Shown here in pieces: positions 1 through 9,081 of a stretch of 64,000 nucleotides of DNA. The translations under genes were made by a program, and so were the position numbers. The notes below the pieces were generated by a model. The model saw only the letters and a program-made list of their open reading frames with translations. It made no database searches and was not told the DNA's origin. This stretch comes from Pseudideonella sakaiensis (lineage in GTDB: Bacteria > Pseudomonadota > Gammaproteobacteria > Burkholderiales > Burkholderiaceae_C): assembly GCF_001293525.1 (NCBI RefSeq), contig NZ_BBYR01000030.1:1-64000 (forward strand), written 5' to 3'. The stretch's first letter is position 1. Every line of letters begins with the position of its first letter.

Positions 1-68
1 GCCGTCCTGCCGTCCTGCCGTCCCGCCGTCCCGCCGTCCCGCCGTCCCGCCGTCCTGCCGTCCCGCCG
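1..68. repeat. Octamer tandem repeat immediately upstream of a start codon
   Basis: Eight consecutive copies of GCCGTCCY (Y is C or T) fill positions 1-64 and a partial copy, GCCG, runs directly into the ATG of the next gene. The array probably continues outside the window. The unit length is not a multiple of three, so a change of copy number would alter promoter spacing, leader length, or reading frame if translation starts further upstream. Confidence 0.9.
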
Positions 69-752
69 ATGCCTGCCGTACCGACCTTCCTCGCCCGGGC
101 CGCGCTGGTCCCGCTGCTGGCCCTCGCCGCCTGCGCCGGACGGCCCGGCTCGCCGCCCTCCGTCGCGTCGCCCGCCTGCCCCGCGCTGTCGTCGGGCGAG
201 CGCGCCCGGCTGCAGGCGGTGGTCGACGAGCTCAACCTCGCGCGCACCCGGCCCCAGGCCTACGCGCAGGTCGTCGCGCAGCAATACGCCAGCCTCGGCC
301 GTGACCGCAGCTACCGGCGCGGCGACCAGCGCGTGCTCACCGCCGAAGGCCGCCCCGCGGTCGACGAGGCGATCGCCTGGCTGCGCCGCGCCGAGCCGCG
401 GCCGCCGCTGGTGCTGAACACCTGCCTCAGCCACGCCGCCCAGGACCACGCCGCCGACCTCGGCCGCAGCGGCGGCCTTGGCCACCAGGGCAGCGACCGC
501 AGCCTCCCGTCCGACCGCGCCGCCCGCCGCCTCGGCCGCCCCGCCGCCTGCGGCGAGAACATCAGCTTCGGCCAGGAAAGCCCGCGCGAGCACGTCGCCG
601 CGCTGATCGTCGACGACGACGTGCCCGGCCGCGGGCACCGGACCAACATCTTCGATCCGGGCTACCGCAGCATCGGCGTCGGGCTCGGGCCGCATCCGGG
701 GTACCGGACGGTGAATGTCAATCTGATGTGTCTGGAGAGTTTGCCGGGGTGA
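69..752 (+). CDS. CAP/SCP-domain (PR-1-like) lipoprotein
   Basis: A 227-residue secreted protein of the CAP (cysteine-rich secretory/antigen 5/PR-1) superfamily, whose bacterial members are cell-surface or periplasmic proteins of mostly unknown activity. Residues 1-22 form a lipoprotein signal with the lipobox L19-A-A-C22. The CAP fold is visible from about residue 45: an Asn-Leu-Ala-Arg helix start, H126 in the SHAAQDHA block, the E163 block CGENISFG, and GHRTNIFDPGYRSIGVG at 189-205, which is the CAP signature around H190. The start is the ATG directly after the octamer array; no clear Shine-Dalgarno is visible because the repeat occupies that place. It stands alone, so its role cannot be read from context. 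Confidence 0.85.
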   Translation: MPAVPTFLARAALVPLLALAACAGRPGSPPSVASPACPALSSGERARLQAVVDELNLARTRPQAYAQVVAQQYASLGRDRSYRRGDQRVLTAEGRPAVDEAIAWLRRAEPRPPLVLNTCLSHAAQDHAADLGRSGGLGHQGSDRSLPSDRAARRLGRPAACGENISFGQESPREHVAALIVDDDVPGRGHRTNIFDPGYRSIGVGLGPHPGYRTVNVNLMCLESLPG

Positions 753-813
753 GGGGCTGGGGGGCGGGGCGAAGCGCGGCCACGGGCGAGGGGGCCGTAG
801 GGAGCATGGCGGG

Positions 814-880
814 CGAGTGGCGGCTCAAGACGGGCAGCGGTCTCTCGCGGAAGGCGGGGCGACCGGTTGCCATCGACCCA
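814..880. repeat. Dispersed intergenic repeat, copy 1
   Basis: The gap 753-1017 holds no gene. Within it the core GCGGCTCAAGAC (820-831) is followed 29 bases later by GACCGGTTGCCATCGACCCA (861-880). The same two blocks in the same order, 28 bases apart, occur at 16896-16955. Two unlinked copies make this a dispersed noncoding element. Its function is unknown. Confidence 0.55.
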
Positions 881-1017
881 TTGCAGCCACATCGATCACA
901 GATTTCCAGGCCACGAAGCGGACGGCCCAAGCTCGACAGGGCCTCGGAATCTTGCCCTCTGCAGGCGCAGAGGGGGGCCGTCTGCTCGGGCTCAGTACTA
1001 CTTCGCGACGCTGAAGA

Positions 1018-2229
1018 TCAGGTGCCGTGCGTCGGCTCGGTGCCTTGCGATCCGGACGCGCGGATCAGCGTCTGGCGCATCTGCGCGTGCCGCAACCAGA
1101 CTTGCTTCACGAACGGGTCGGCGATGTCGAAGCTCCCATGGCCCTTGCGAATGATCAGGTTGGCGGCGACGAGCTTGTCGATCGCCGGGGTCATGTCGTT
1201 GGCGGAGACCTCTCTTCCCAGTGACTCGCCGAACGACGTGAGCGTATCCGCGGCATAGAGACCACGGCCCTGGCCGGCCGCGATTCGCGAAAAGGCAAGA
1301 ACGGCCAGCTCACCAGCGTCCTCGATCGACTGGATGTCGAGTTCGGCCGCCGCGGTGGCCAAGGTTGCGCAGATGGTGGCGAATGCCGTATCGGCATCCG
1401 CTGCGCGTCCCGCGGCGACTTCATCCTGGAACTGCCGTACGGCTTTCGTCAGTTCCTCCGGTCGGCTCCCCATGTCGCGGAAACCGGAGAAGGCTGCCTG
1501 CAGTGAAGGCACGGCCAGCCCGGCCGCTACGAGACGGCTCAGGAACCACGCTACGTAGTCCTTGCCCAGCGGCTCGAAGGAGGCCGTGTGAGCGCCAGCG
1601 AACGCCTGGGAGCGCCGTGTCGCCATGTCCGTCACCAGAGACTTGTGCGAGCCCGTCCCGACGATCAGCAGTTGGCCGGGGAGATCGGTTGCGGTGTTGA
1701 CCTTGTCTCTGGCCGCCTTCAAGGCGAAGAGCATGTCTTGGCCATCCTGGCTGGCCATGGTCTGTTGCACCTCGTCGATGACGAGCACGACGTCGCCCTG
1801 GGCCTTACGGACCAGTTCGACGAAGACTTCTGCGAGGGTGACGCCGCCAGGCGTTCCCAGCCCGTCCAGTTGGACGCCCAAGCTGATGCCTGCTGCGCCA
1901 AAGTTCACTCCCTTGACCCGGCGCAGCTTCTGCAGCAGCGTGGAGGCGGGTTGCTCGAGTTCAGAGGCCGCTGCGCGCACCGCCTCCTGCATGAGCGCCA
2001 TCGGCGGGCGCGAGCGGTCGGTCCACAGGTCCACGTACAGCACAAGAGCCCCATGGCCGATCAGCGCCGGGACGAAGTCCTGCCGGATGAACGTCGTCTT
2101 GCCGATGCGCCGGATCCCCGAGATAAACACGCCGGAGCGCAGTCCCTGGTCCAATGGGCCCGGCTTCAGGAGTTGCTGCGCCAGCGCCTCGGCGTAGCTG
2201 GGGCGATGGAAGACGGGGTCTTCGGTCAC
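1018..2229 (-). CDS. P-loop ATPase of the archaeal-ATPase/AAA type
   Basis: A cytosolic ATP-binding protein of about 403 residues. Counting from the longest possible GTG start (2274), the Walker A motif GIRRIGKTT lies at 53-61 (K59), Walker B VVLVIDE at 162-168 and a sensor-1-like IVGTGSHKS at 204-212. The C-terminal third resembles the winged-helix tail of STAND/archaeal-type ATPases. I prefer the GTG at 2229 as start because a TTGACA/CAAAAT promoter (2261-2288) covers the longer version's first codons, and AAGGA lies upstream of 2229. No partner gene is adjacent. Proteins of this family occur as single-gene defence or toxin-like ATPases and as uncharacterised housekeeping genes; sequence alone does not decide. 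Confidence 0.75.
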   Translation of the reverse strand: MTEDPVFHRPSYAEALAQQLLKPGPLDQGLRSGVFISGIRRIGKTTFIRQDFVPALIGHGALVLYVDLWTDRSRPPMALMQEAVRAAASELEQPASTLLQKLRRVKGVNFGAAGISLGVQLDGLGTPGGVTLAEVFVELVRKAQGDVVLVIDEVQQTMASQDGQDMLFALKAARDKVNTATDLPGQLLIVGTGSHKSLVTDMATRRSQAFAGAHTASFEPLGKDYVAWFLSRLVAAGLAVPSLQAAFSGFRDMGSRPEELTKAVRQFQDEVAAGRAADADTAFATICATLATAAAELDIQSIEDAGELAVLAFSRIAAGQGRGLYAADTLTSFGESLGREVSANDMTPAIDKLVAANLIIRKGHGSFDIADPFVKQVWLRHAQMRQTLIRASGSQGTEPTHGT

Positions 2230-2255
2230 AGCGATTTGAGTCCTTTTTCGGGAAG

Positions 2256-2288
2256 GCAAAATTTTGCTTTGCACCCAAAAAATGTCAA
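2256..2288 (-). promoter_or_regulatory. Promoter of the ATPase gene with an overlapping palindrome
   Basis: On the minus strand a perfect -35 box TTGACA (2283-2288) is separated by 16 bases from CAAAAT (2261-2266). The -10 lies inside the perfect 12-base palindrome GCAAAATTTTGC (2256-2267), a plausible operator. This AT-rich patch stands out from its surroundings. Confidence 0.55.
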
Positions 2289-2462
2289 GTATTGGAGGCG
2301 GCCGGAGCGGCCCCGGGTAGTTGCTACCCCGTGCCGGGTGCCACCCCGTCCCGGGACCGGCGGCCGTCCTTCCCGGTCGCGCAAGTTGCCAGTCCCCTCA
2401 GTTCCATCCCGCTCCGAACTGATCAGCTGGCCGCGGGGCCGCCGGTCGCGGCCGAGGGTCGG

Positions 2463-2556
2463 TGTCGATGCCTGAGGCCGCCTTGGCACGGACCAGCTCC
2501 TCGAGCTGCGGGGTGAGGTTGACGTTCATGCCCAAGGCGTGATCTCCGGGATCGGC
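2463..2556 (-). pseudogene. Truncated parD antitoxin remnant
   Basis: Read on the minus strand, the stretch encodes DPGDHALG then MNVNLTPQLEELVRAKAASG, nearly identical to the N-terminus and leader of the intact ParD at 18998-19252 (MNVNLTPQLEELVRSKVASG). After that the similarity ends and the frame runs into unrelated sequence; no parE follows. The similarity includes the leader (GGAGATCACGCC against GGAGACCACGCC). This is a broken duplicate of the parDE locus 16 kb away. The rest of the gap 2275-2561 shows no gene. Confidence 0.7.
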
Positions 2557-2561
2557 TCTGT

Positions 2562-3494
2562 TCACGGCTTGCCCCTCGTCACGGCCAGCAGCAGGCCGCT
2601 CATCACGATGGCCAGGCCCAGGGCCTCGGCCGGCGACGGCAGGTGGCCGAGCACCGGCCATGCCATCAGCGCCGCCAGGCCCGGTGCCAGCGCCGGAAAG
2701 ACCGCGGCACGCGCCGGCCCGAGCAGGCGAACCATGGTCGCGTAGGTGAACAGCGTGCCGGCACCGGCGATGGCGCCCTGCACGAGGACTTCGGTCCACA
2801 GCACCGCCGCGCTGGCGGCGGCCAGCCGCGACGTGCCTTCCCACAGCAGGTAGGCCGGTACGTAGGTGACCAGCGCCGAGACCGAGGTCACCGCGGTGGC
2901 CAGCAGAGGGTCGAGCCGGTGGCGACGCAGCAGCACGCCGAAGCCGGCCCACAGCGTGCCGGCGGCGACGAACATCGCGTCGCCGGCCAGCGCGCGCAGC
3001 GTGAAGGAGCGCGAGTCCACGCCCGACAGCTGCACCAGGCCGCCGAGCACGATGGCGATGCCGATGGCCTTGCGGCGCGTCATCGCATCGCCCAGCACGA
3101 CGGCCGACAGCGCGAGCCCGGCCACGCTCATCGCCCCGAACGGGAACACCGCCGCATGGCTGGCGGGCGCGAACCGCAGGGCGCCGAACATCAGCAGCCC
3201 GAAGGGCGTGCCCGCAAGGGCCGCGACCGCCAGCCACGACGGCCAGCGGTCCAGCAGCACCTCGCGCCGGCGCTGCAGCGTGCGCAGCAGCAGGGGCAGC
3301 ATCAGCAGCCCGGCCACGCCGAAACGCAGCGCCGTCAGGTCGCTGGCGTGCAGGCCGTGGGCGATGCCCCAGCGGGCGTACACGGTGTAGAGCGCGCCGA
3401 TGCTGGCGGCGGCCAGCCCGACGGCCACGCCGGCCGCCAGCTGCGGCGCATCGGCGGTCGCCGTGGGCACGGCGGCGAGGGTGGCGGTGTTCAT
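2562..3494 (-). CDS. DMT-family (EamA) permease
   Basis: A 310-residue inner-membrane protein with about ten hydrophobic segments arranged as two EamA repeats, the pattern of the drug/metabolite transporter superfamily. Such proteins export or exchange small metabolites; the substrate cannot be predicted. The second repeat carries the usual tail in which the last helices contain a Pro-Ala-Glu-Ala-Leu segment. Its ATG has GAGG nine bases upstream and lies 7 bases after the stop of the AhpD-like gene, so the two form an operon transcribed leftward. Confidence 0.85.
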   Translation of the reverse strand: MNTATLAAVPTATADAPQLAAGVAVGLAAASIGALYTVYARWGIAHGLHASDLTALRFGVAGLLMLPLLLRTLQRRREVLLDRWPSWLAVAALAGTPFGLLMFGALRFAPASHAAVFPFGAMSVAGLALSAVVLGDAMTRRKAIGIAIVLGGLVQLSGVDSRSFTLRALAGDAMFVAAGTLWAGFGVLLRRHRLDPLLATAVTSVSALVTYVPAYLLWEGTSRLAAASAAVLWTEVLVQGAIAGAGTLFTYATMVRLLGPARAAVFPALAPGLAALMAWPVLGHLPSPAEALGLAIVMSGLLLAVTRGKP

Positions 3495-3501
3495 GCGGCC
3501 C

Positions 3502-4035
3502 TCAGATCGCCGGCGCGGCCGGGAAGTCCACCGGCACCTGCGTCGTGGCGTGCAGGTAGTTCGTGACCGTCTTGTCGCCGATGGCGACGACGGTGTCGAC
3601 GAGCTGTTCCTGCGTCCAGCCGGCGGCGAAGAAGGCGTCCAGCAGCGCGGGCTCGGGCCGGCCGCGTTCGCTGGCGATGCCCTTCACCAGGCGCGCCAAC
3701 GCGTCGAGCTTCGGGTCCCAGTGCGCACCGCCCCGGCGGATCTCGACGATCTGCCCGGGCTGGAAGCCCACCATGCCGCCGATGACGGTGTGCGCCGCCA
3801 GGCAGTACGCGCACCCGTTGACCTGGCTGACGACGAGGTTCACCACCTCGCGCGCCTTGCCGGTGATGCTGCTCTTCGCGTTCTGCAGCGCCAGGTAGGT
3901 GCCGAGCGCGTGCTCGGACAGCGCCAGCGTGGCGTAGAGGTTGGGCACCTTGCCCAGGCCCTTCTGCAGCTGATCGAAAAGAGCCTGGTTGGCGGGGCTG
4001 ACCTGGTCGCGGGTCGGGACGTGGATCGGGGTCAT
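3502..4035 (-). CDS. Carboxymuconolactone decarboxylase / AhpD-like protein
   Basis: A 177-residue cytosolic protein of the CMD/AhpD-like alkylhydroperoxidase family. The redox motif C75-A-Y-C78 followed by H82 (CAYCLAAH) is intact, as in peroxidase-type members that reduce hydroperoxides through a Cys pair. An upstream in-frame extension to 4119 exists, but ATG 4035 has AAGGAA six bases before it and matches the normal family length. It is the first gene of a two-gene leftward operon with the DMT permease and is divergent from the haloalkane dehalogenase, sharing the 115-base gap between them. Confidence 0.85.
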   Translation of the reverse strand: MTPIHVPTRDQVSPANQALFDQLQKGLGKVPNLYATLALSEHALGTYLALQNAKSSITGKAREVVNLVVSQVNGCAYCLAAHTVIGGMVGFQPGQIVEIRRGGAHWDPKLDALARLVKGIASERGRPEPALLDAFFAAGWTQEQLVDTVVAIGDKTVTNYLHATTQVPVDFPAAPAI

Positions 4036-4150
4036 GACGGGTTCCTTCAGGGGTGCGGGGATGGGGGTGACTCTGATTGCTGCCCGGCGCTTCCGGAAGC
4101 AGGCTCGAACGCCTAACATTCATTCCGCACAGGACTGAAAAAGCGACGCC

Positions 4151-5065
4151 ATGCCCCCGATCGCCCACGTGCGCACCCCCGACGCCCGTTTCGACGGCCT
4201 GCCCGGCTACCCCTGGGCACCGCGCTACACCGACGCGCTGCCCGCGCTGGCCGGCCTGCGCCTGCACTACCTGGACGAAGGGCCGCGCGATGCGGCGGTC
4301 ACCTGGCTGTGCCTGCACGGCAACCCGGCGTGGAGCTACCTCTACCGGCGCATGGTCCCGGCGTTCCTGGCGGCGGGGCACCGCGTGGTGGCACCCGACC
4401 TGCCGGGCTTCGGCCGCAGCGACAAGCCGCTGGACGTGGCGCAGCACCGCTTCGGCTGGCACCGCCAGGTGCTGCTGCAGTTCGTCGAGCACCTGGACCT
4501 GCAGCGCGTGAACCTCGCGGTGCAGGACTGGGGCGGGTTGCTCGGCCTCACGCTGCCGCACGAAGCGCCGGGACGCTACCGCGCGCTGCTGGTGATGAAC
4601 ACCGTGCTCGCCACCGCGCGCGAGCCCTTGCCGTCCGGCTTCCTGCAGTGGCGTACGATGTGCCGCGACCGGCCCGACTTCTCCATCGCGCGCCTGTTCG
4701 CACGCGGCAACCCGCACCTGAGCGACGCCGAATGCGCCGCCTACGACGCGCCCTTCCCCGGCCCGGCCTACCGCGCCGCGACGCGTGCCTTCCCGGAGAT
4801 GGTGCCCGAGCACGAGGGCGCCGAGGGCGTGGCCGAGTCGCGCCGCGCCGAGGCCTTCTGGCGCGACGAATGGGCCGGCCTGTCGATGATGGCCATCGGC
4901 GCCCAGGACCCGGTGTTCACCCCCGCCCGCATGGAGCCGCTGCGGGCCGGCATCCGCCGGTGCCCGCCGCCGCTGCTGCTGGCCGACGGCGGCCACTTCG
5001 TGCAGGAGCACGGCGAAGAGATCGCGCAGCACGCGCTGCAACGGCTGGGCCAATGGACCGCCTGA
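4151..5065 (+). CDS. Haloalkane dehalogenase (HLD-I type)
   Basis: A 304-residue alpha/beta hydrolase whose active-site blocks match the DhlA/DhmA branch of haloalkane dehalogenases, which hydrolyse C-halogen bonds to alcohol and halide. The nucleophile is D126 in VQDWGG, with W127 as first halide-stabilising tryptophan; the HGNPAWSYLYRR block is at 56-67; the likely catalytic acid is D253 (GAQDPVF) and the base H282 (GGHFVQEHG). W167 may be the second halide ligand. The stop overlaps the next start by 13 bases, so it is co-translated with the LysR regulator downstream. The natural substrate is unknown. Confidence 0.88.
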   Translation: MPPIAHVRTPDARFDGLPGYPWAPRYTDALPALAGLRLHYLDEGPRDAAVTWLCLHGNPAWSYLYRRMVPAFLAAGHRVVAPDLPGFGRSDKPLDVAQHRFGWHRQVLLQFVEHLDLQRVNLAVQDWGGLLGLTLPHEAPGRYRALLVMNTVLATAREPLPSGFLQWRTMCRDRPDFSIARLFARGNPHLSDAECAAYDAPFPGPAYRAATRAFPEMVPEHEGAEGVAESRRAEAFWRDEWAGLSMMAIGAQDPVFTPARMEPLRAGIRRCPPPLLLADGGHFVQEHGEEIAQHALQRLGQWTA

Positions 5066-5991
5066 CCGCGATGCAGACCTTCGTGCGCGTCGTCGAGGCG
5101 GGCAGCTTCTCGGCCGTGGCGCGCGAAATCGGCGCCACCCAGAGCGCGGTGAGCAAGCAGGTGGCGGCGCTGGAGCGTGCGCTGGGAGCGCGGCTGCTGG
5201 GCCGCACCACGCGTTCGCTGGGGCTCACCGAGGAAGGCGAGCGCTACTTCGAGCAGGCGCGCCGCCTGGTGGCCGAGATCGCCGAGGCCGAGTCCGTGCT
5301 GCGCGCCGGGCAGCAGCAGCTCACCGGCTGGCTGCGAGTGGCGGCGTCGGTCGGCTTCGGGCGGCTGAAGCTGCTGCCGGTGGTGCACGACTTCCTGGAC
5401 CGCCACCCGGCGGTGAGGATCGACCTGCGCCTGGCCGACGGCGTCGTGGACCTCGTGGAGCAGGGCCTGGACGTCGCGCTTCGCGTGGGTCACCTGGCCG
5501 ACAGCAGCCTGATCGCGCATCGCCTGGGCCACACGCAGCGCCTGCTGCTGGCGCACCGCGACCTGGTCCGGCAGCTGCAGCGCAAGGGGCCGAAGCCGCC
5601 GCGCCACCCCGACGAGCTGGGGGCACACGACTGCCTCGTCTACACCGAGCTCGCCACGCGCGACCAGTGGACCTTCGTTGCCGGTCCGGGCGCCGCCGAG
5701 CCGCCGGGCACCGAGCGCAGCGTGCGCGTGCGGGGCCGGCTGCAGACCAACAGCAGCGAAGTGATCCGCGGCTCGGTGCTGGCCGGGCGCGGCATCGGCT
5801 ACTCGCCCGACTGGCTGTTCGACGCGGAGCTCGCCAGCGGCGAGGTGGTGCGGCTGATGCCCGACTGGCAGACGCCGCCGCTGCCCATGCACCTGGTGAG
5901 CCCGCCGCAGCGGCAGCACTCGGCCAAGGTGCGGGCATTCGGCGACTTCGTCCGGGCGGCTCTCGCGAAGCGCGCTGGCCCTTCGGCCTGA
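5053..5991 (+). CDS. LysR-family transcriptional regulator
   Basis: A 312-residue LTTR. The N-terminal winged helix (residues 1-60) has the usual order AMQTFVRVVEAGSFSAVAR, then SAVSKQVAALE, then LLGRTTRSLGLTEEG. An inducer-binding domain of the periplasmic-binding fold follows. The reading frame is open far upstream, but the ATG at 5053 gives the canonical LysR N-terminus. It overlaps the dehalogenase by 13 bases, which suggests coupled translation and that it governs the dehalogenase or the divergent AhpD-like/DMT pair. A LysR gene cotranscribed with its neighbour rather than divergent from it is somewhat unusual. Confidence 0.9.
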   Translation: MDRLTAMQTFVRVVEAGSFSAVAREIGATQSAVSKQVAALERALGARLLGRTTRSLGLTEEGERYFEQARRLVAEIAEAESVLRAGQQQLTGWLRVAASVGFGRLKLLPVVHDFLDRHPAVRIDLRLADGVVDLVEQGLDVALRVGHLADSSLIAHRLGHTQRLLLAHRDLVRQLQRKGPKPPRHPDELGAHDCLVYTELATRDQWTFVAGPGAAEPPGTERSVRVRGRLQTNSSEVIRGSVLAGRGIGYSPDWLFDAELASGEVVRLMPDWQTPPLPMHLVSPPQRQHSAKVRAFGDFVRAALAKRAGPSA

Positions 5992-6037
5992 GGCTGGCAG
6001 CCGGCCGCGACCGTGCGACCGCGCCGCCCGGTGGGCC

Positions 6038-6988
6038 TCACCCCACCCCCTGCCCGAACGCCTCCCGGTAGGCCGCCGGCGGCATCCCCACGCGCCGACG
6101 CATCTCGCGCGTGAAGTGCGGCTGGTCCGAGAAGCCGCTGAGGAAGCCCACTTCGGCGATGGGATCGGCGGTGTACAGCAGCCGCCAGGCGCCCGTGCGC
6201 AGCCGGGCCTCGGCCCGCAGGATCGAGTAGCTGAGCCCCGACGCGGCCAGCCGGCGCTGGAGACTGCGCCACGGTGTGCCGATCTCCTGCGCCAGCGCCG
6301 GCAGCGGCCAGGGGCGGGTCGGATCGGCGATCAGCCGAAGGTAGACGTCGCGCGCCGCCGGTGGCCACGCAGGGTCGCACCCCAGCCGGGCATCGGCCGG
6401 CGCCGGGTCGGGGAGGGCGGGCCGTTTGGCGGCGCCCGACCAGGCGAAGGTCCACGACGAGGTGCTCCCTTGCGCGGCCGCGCGCTGCATGTCGCGCTCG
6501 TCGGCCGCCGGGTAGGCCGCGGCATCGCCCACCCAGGCCCGGACCTCGTGCATCCCGATGGCCTCGAGCAGCGCCGCCAGCACACCCGCGACGACCAGGT
6601 CCTCCGCCGGGGAAGGCCGGCTGCGCGGCTCGATCGACTCGTGGCGGATGCGCGCCCCGCCGGCATCGACCGACGCCACGCGGCACCGGTGCCGGGAGTG
6701 GATGTAGCGCTCCAGGCGCTGCCAGCGGTCGAAGAGATCGCGCGCGCTGCGCGCCGACGCGAGGGCCTGGTGCGTGGGTTCGTGCGCGAGCCGGTGCAGG
6801 CCGCGTCCGAGCGCCGGCAGGCACGCGAGGCCGCCCTGCGCGACGGCGCGTGCGACGACGGCGCGCTTCGCCGCGAGCGACACGCGCGCATCGCCCGTCG
6901 GCGGCGCCGCGGTCCCGGGGTCCAGGCCGAGCTCGCGCAGCCCCTGGGCCAGGACCCGGAGCATCGCGGCGCTGGCGAAGTCGCTCAT
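6038..6988 (-). CDS. AraC-family transcriptional regulator
   Basis: A 316-residue regulator with an N-terminal domain of the arabinose-operon-regulator/OruR type and a C-terminal double helix-turn-helix at about 225-310. The HTH tail reads PIAEVGFLSGFSDQPHFTRE followed by MRRRVGMPPAAYRE, the AraC signature. Its start codon overlaps the stop of the upstream molybdenum hydroxylase large subunit by four bases (ATGA at 6985-6988), so it is the last gene of a three-gene leftward operon. It probably regulates that operon. Confidence 0.9.
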   Translation of the reverse strand: MSDFASAAMLRVLAQGLRELGLDPGTAAPPTGDARVSLAAKRAVVARAVAQGGLACLPALGRGLHRLAHEPTHQALASARSARDLFDRWQRLERYIHSRHRCRVASVDAGGARIRHESIEPRSRPSPAEDLVVAGVLAALLEAIGMHEVRAWVGDAAAYPAADERDMQRAAAQGSTSSWTFAWSGAAKRPALPDPAPADARLGCDPAWPPAARDVYLRLIADPTRPWPLPALAQEIGTPWRSLQRRLAASGLSYSILRAEARLRTGAWRLLYTADPIAEVGFLSGFSDQPHFTREMRRRVGMPPAAYREAFGQGVG

Positions 6989-9081
6989 CGCGGCATCATT
7001 TCACGGCCGTGCAGAACGATGGGCAGGCGCTGCGGCCGCACGCCGGTGGCCGCCCGCACGGCGTTGGCGATGGCGGCCGCGGCGGCGACGATGGCCGTCT
7101 CGCCCGCGCCGGTGGGCGGCTCGCCCTCGTCCACCAGCAGCACCTCGATCGGCGGCACCTCGCCGATGCGCGGGATCGGGTAGTCCCCGAAGTGGGCCGC
7201 GGACACCTGGGAGGCCGCGACCGGCAGCTGCTCCACCAGCGCCATGCCCAGGCCCCAGACCAGGTTGCCCTCGCACTGCGCGCGGACCTGGTCCGGGTTG
7301 ACGACCTGGCCGCAGTCGTGCGCGCAGACGAGGCGGTCGACACGGATGCGGCCGGTCGCGGGCTCGACCTCGACCTCGGCCACCACCGCGGCATAGCTCA
7401 TGGCCTTGTAGATGCCGCAGGCCACGCCCCGTCCGCGCTGTCCCGGCCGCCGGTCCGCGGCGGCCCAGCCGGCGGCCTCGGCGGCCCGGTCGAGCACGCG
7501 CACGAGGCGCGGGTCCTCGGCGTTCGCGCGGCGGAAGGCCACCGCATCGACGCCGGCCGCGCGGGCGCATTCGTCGATGGCCGATTCGATGGCGAACACA
7601 TTCGGTCCGGCCCCCAGGCCGCGCCAGGGGCCGGTGAAGACCGGCAGGCGCACCAGGTCGAACGCCGTGCGGCGCGCGGCGGCGCGGTAGGGCAGCCGGG
7701 CGCCGCGCGCCACCCCGTCGTCGCCGACGAGGTCGGTGAGGCGCTGCAGCCACGGCGGCAGCGCCGCGTTGGTGAACAGGATGTGGCTGCTGGCGAAGCC
7801 ATGCCACCACTGCTCGATCCGGCCGTCCTTCAGCCGCGCCCGGATGCGGTGGCTCGACGGCGGCCGGTGGAACCCCAGCCGGAACTCCTGCGCGCGCGTC
7901 CACTGCACCTTCACCGGCAGGCGCACCGCGCGCGCCAGCACGGCCGCTTCGAGCTCCACGGTGCACAGCGTCCTGCCGCCGAAGCCGCCGCCCACGCGCT
8001 GGCCGTGAACGACCACCTTCGCTTCGTCCAGCGCCAGGCGGCGGGCGACGACGTCGCGCTGGTAGAAGACGTCCTGCGTGCCCACCCACAGCTCGAGCCG
8101 GCCGTCGGCGGCGAAGGCCGCGACGGCGGCTCGCGGTTCGATCGCGGCGTGTGCCGCCAGCGGCACGTCGATGCGCAGGTCCACGTCCCACGGCCCCGTG
8201 CCCTCGATGCGGTCGGCGTGGACCTGCCGCGCGAGGCGTCCGGACGCCATCCGGCGATCGATGTCCACGGCGGCATCGATGTCGGGCTGCCCGAAGCTTC
8301 CCTCCACCTGCCACTGCACCGCCAGCGCGGCCTCGATGCGGTCCAGCGCGCCGGGCGTGCGGGCCACGATGCCCAGGCCCTGGCTGGCGCCGTGCACCAG
8401 CAGCTCGTCCTCGACCAGCGCCACGAAGCCGGGCACGGCGCGCGCGGCGGCGGCGTCGAAGGCGGTGGCCCGGCTTCGGAGCTCGGGCGAGGCCGGTGCG
8501 CGCAGGACCCGGCCGAAGACCTGGCCCGGGCGGCGTACGTCGGCCGCGAACAGCGGCTGGCCGCGAACGATGGCCAGGCCCTGCTCGAGGCGCACCGGGC
8601 GCCCGACGTGCCGCCGCTCCGCTCGGGCGGAGAAGGATCGCAGCGCATCCACCGGTCGCTCGGCGGCCGCCAGCTCGCCCGTCCGCACCCCGGCCGCCAG
8701 CGCGTCCCGGAGCGTGGCGCAGGCCTGCGCGAGCGGCAGCGCGAAGTCCTTGACGGACTCGCTGCCCACCGTGGCGCGCACGCGGGCGATCTGGCGGGTA
8801 TCGGGCAGCACGGCATCGAGCTGGTCCCAGCCGATGCCGAGCTCCTCGCAGGCCACCTGCTTCAGCGCGGTCAGGATGGCCTGCCCCATCTCCACGCGGG
8901 GAACGAACAGGGTGTAGCGGCCGTCGGCGAAGCGGATCCAGCCGCGCGCCGCGGCCGCGTCGGCGCTGGGGCGCTTGGGGATCACCGGCAGCGTGCAGCC
9001 CGCCAGGAAGCCGACCGCGACGCCCGCCCCCGCGGCGCGCAGCAGCCCCCGCCGGCTCGACCGGAGCGATGCGATGTTCAT
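6985..9081 (-). CDS. Molybdopterin-binding large subunit, aldehyde/xanthine dehydrogenase family (IorB-like)
   Basis: A 698-residue protein of the isoquinoline 1-oxidoreductase beta-subunit type. This type of molybdenum hydroxylase oxidises aldehydes or N-heterocycles with water as oxygen source and feeds electrons through its 2Fe-2S partner. It starts with a twin-arginine signal ([11 protein letters not shown]) ending near a GC that could be a lipobox, so it acts in the periplasm or at the membrane. Cofactor blocks include VGGGFGGR and, near the C-terminus, GAGET, whose Glu is the family's catalytic residue. The ATG at 9081 overlaps the stop of the small subunit (ATGA). The longer open frame upstream is only antisense-free read-through. 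Confidence 0.88.
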   Translation of the reverse strand: MNIASLRSSRRGLLRAAGAGVAVGFLAGCTLPVIPKRPSADAAAARGWIRFADGRYTLFVPRVEMGQAILTALKQVACEELGIGWDQLDAVLPDTRQIARVRATVGSESVKDFALPLAQACATLRDALAAGVRTGELAAAERPVDALRSFSARAERRHVGRPVRLEQGLAIVRGQPLFAADVRRPGQVFGRVLRAPASPELRSRATAFDAAAARAVPGFVALVEDELLVHGASQGLGIVARTPGALDRIEAALAVQWQVEGSFGQPDIDAAVDIDRRMASGRLARQVHADRIEGTGPWDVDLRIDVPLAAHAAIEPRAAVAAFAADGRLELWVGTQDVFYQRDVVARRLALDEAKVVVHGQRVGGGFGGRTLCTVELEAAVLARAVRLPVKVQWTRAQEFRLGFHRPPSSHRIRARLKDGRIEQWWHGFASSHILFTNAALPPWLQRLTDLVGDDGVARGARLPYRAAARRTAFDLVRLPVFTGPWRGLGAGPNVFAIESAIDECARAAGVDAVAFRRANAEDPRLVRVLDRAAEAAGWAAADRRPGQRGRGVACGIYKAMSYAAVVAEVEVEPATGRIRVDRLVCAHDCGQVVNPDQVRAQCEGNLVWGLGMALVEQLPVAASQVSAAHFGDYPIPRIGEVPPIEVLLVDEGEPPTGAGETAIVAAAAAIANAVRAATGVRPQRLPIVLHGREMMPR

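Noticed and set aside
1588-2475. A 295-residue plus-strand frame
   Set aside because: It is the antisense of the ATPase gene, whose Walker motifs are clear.
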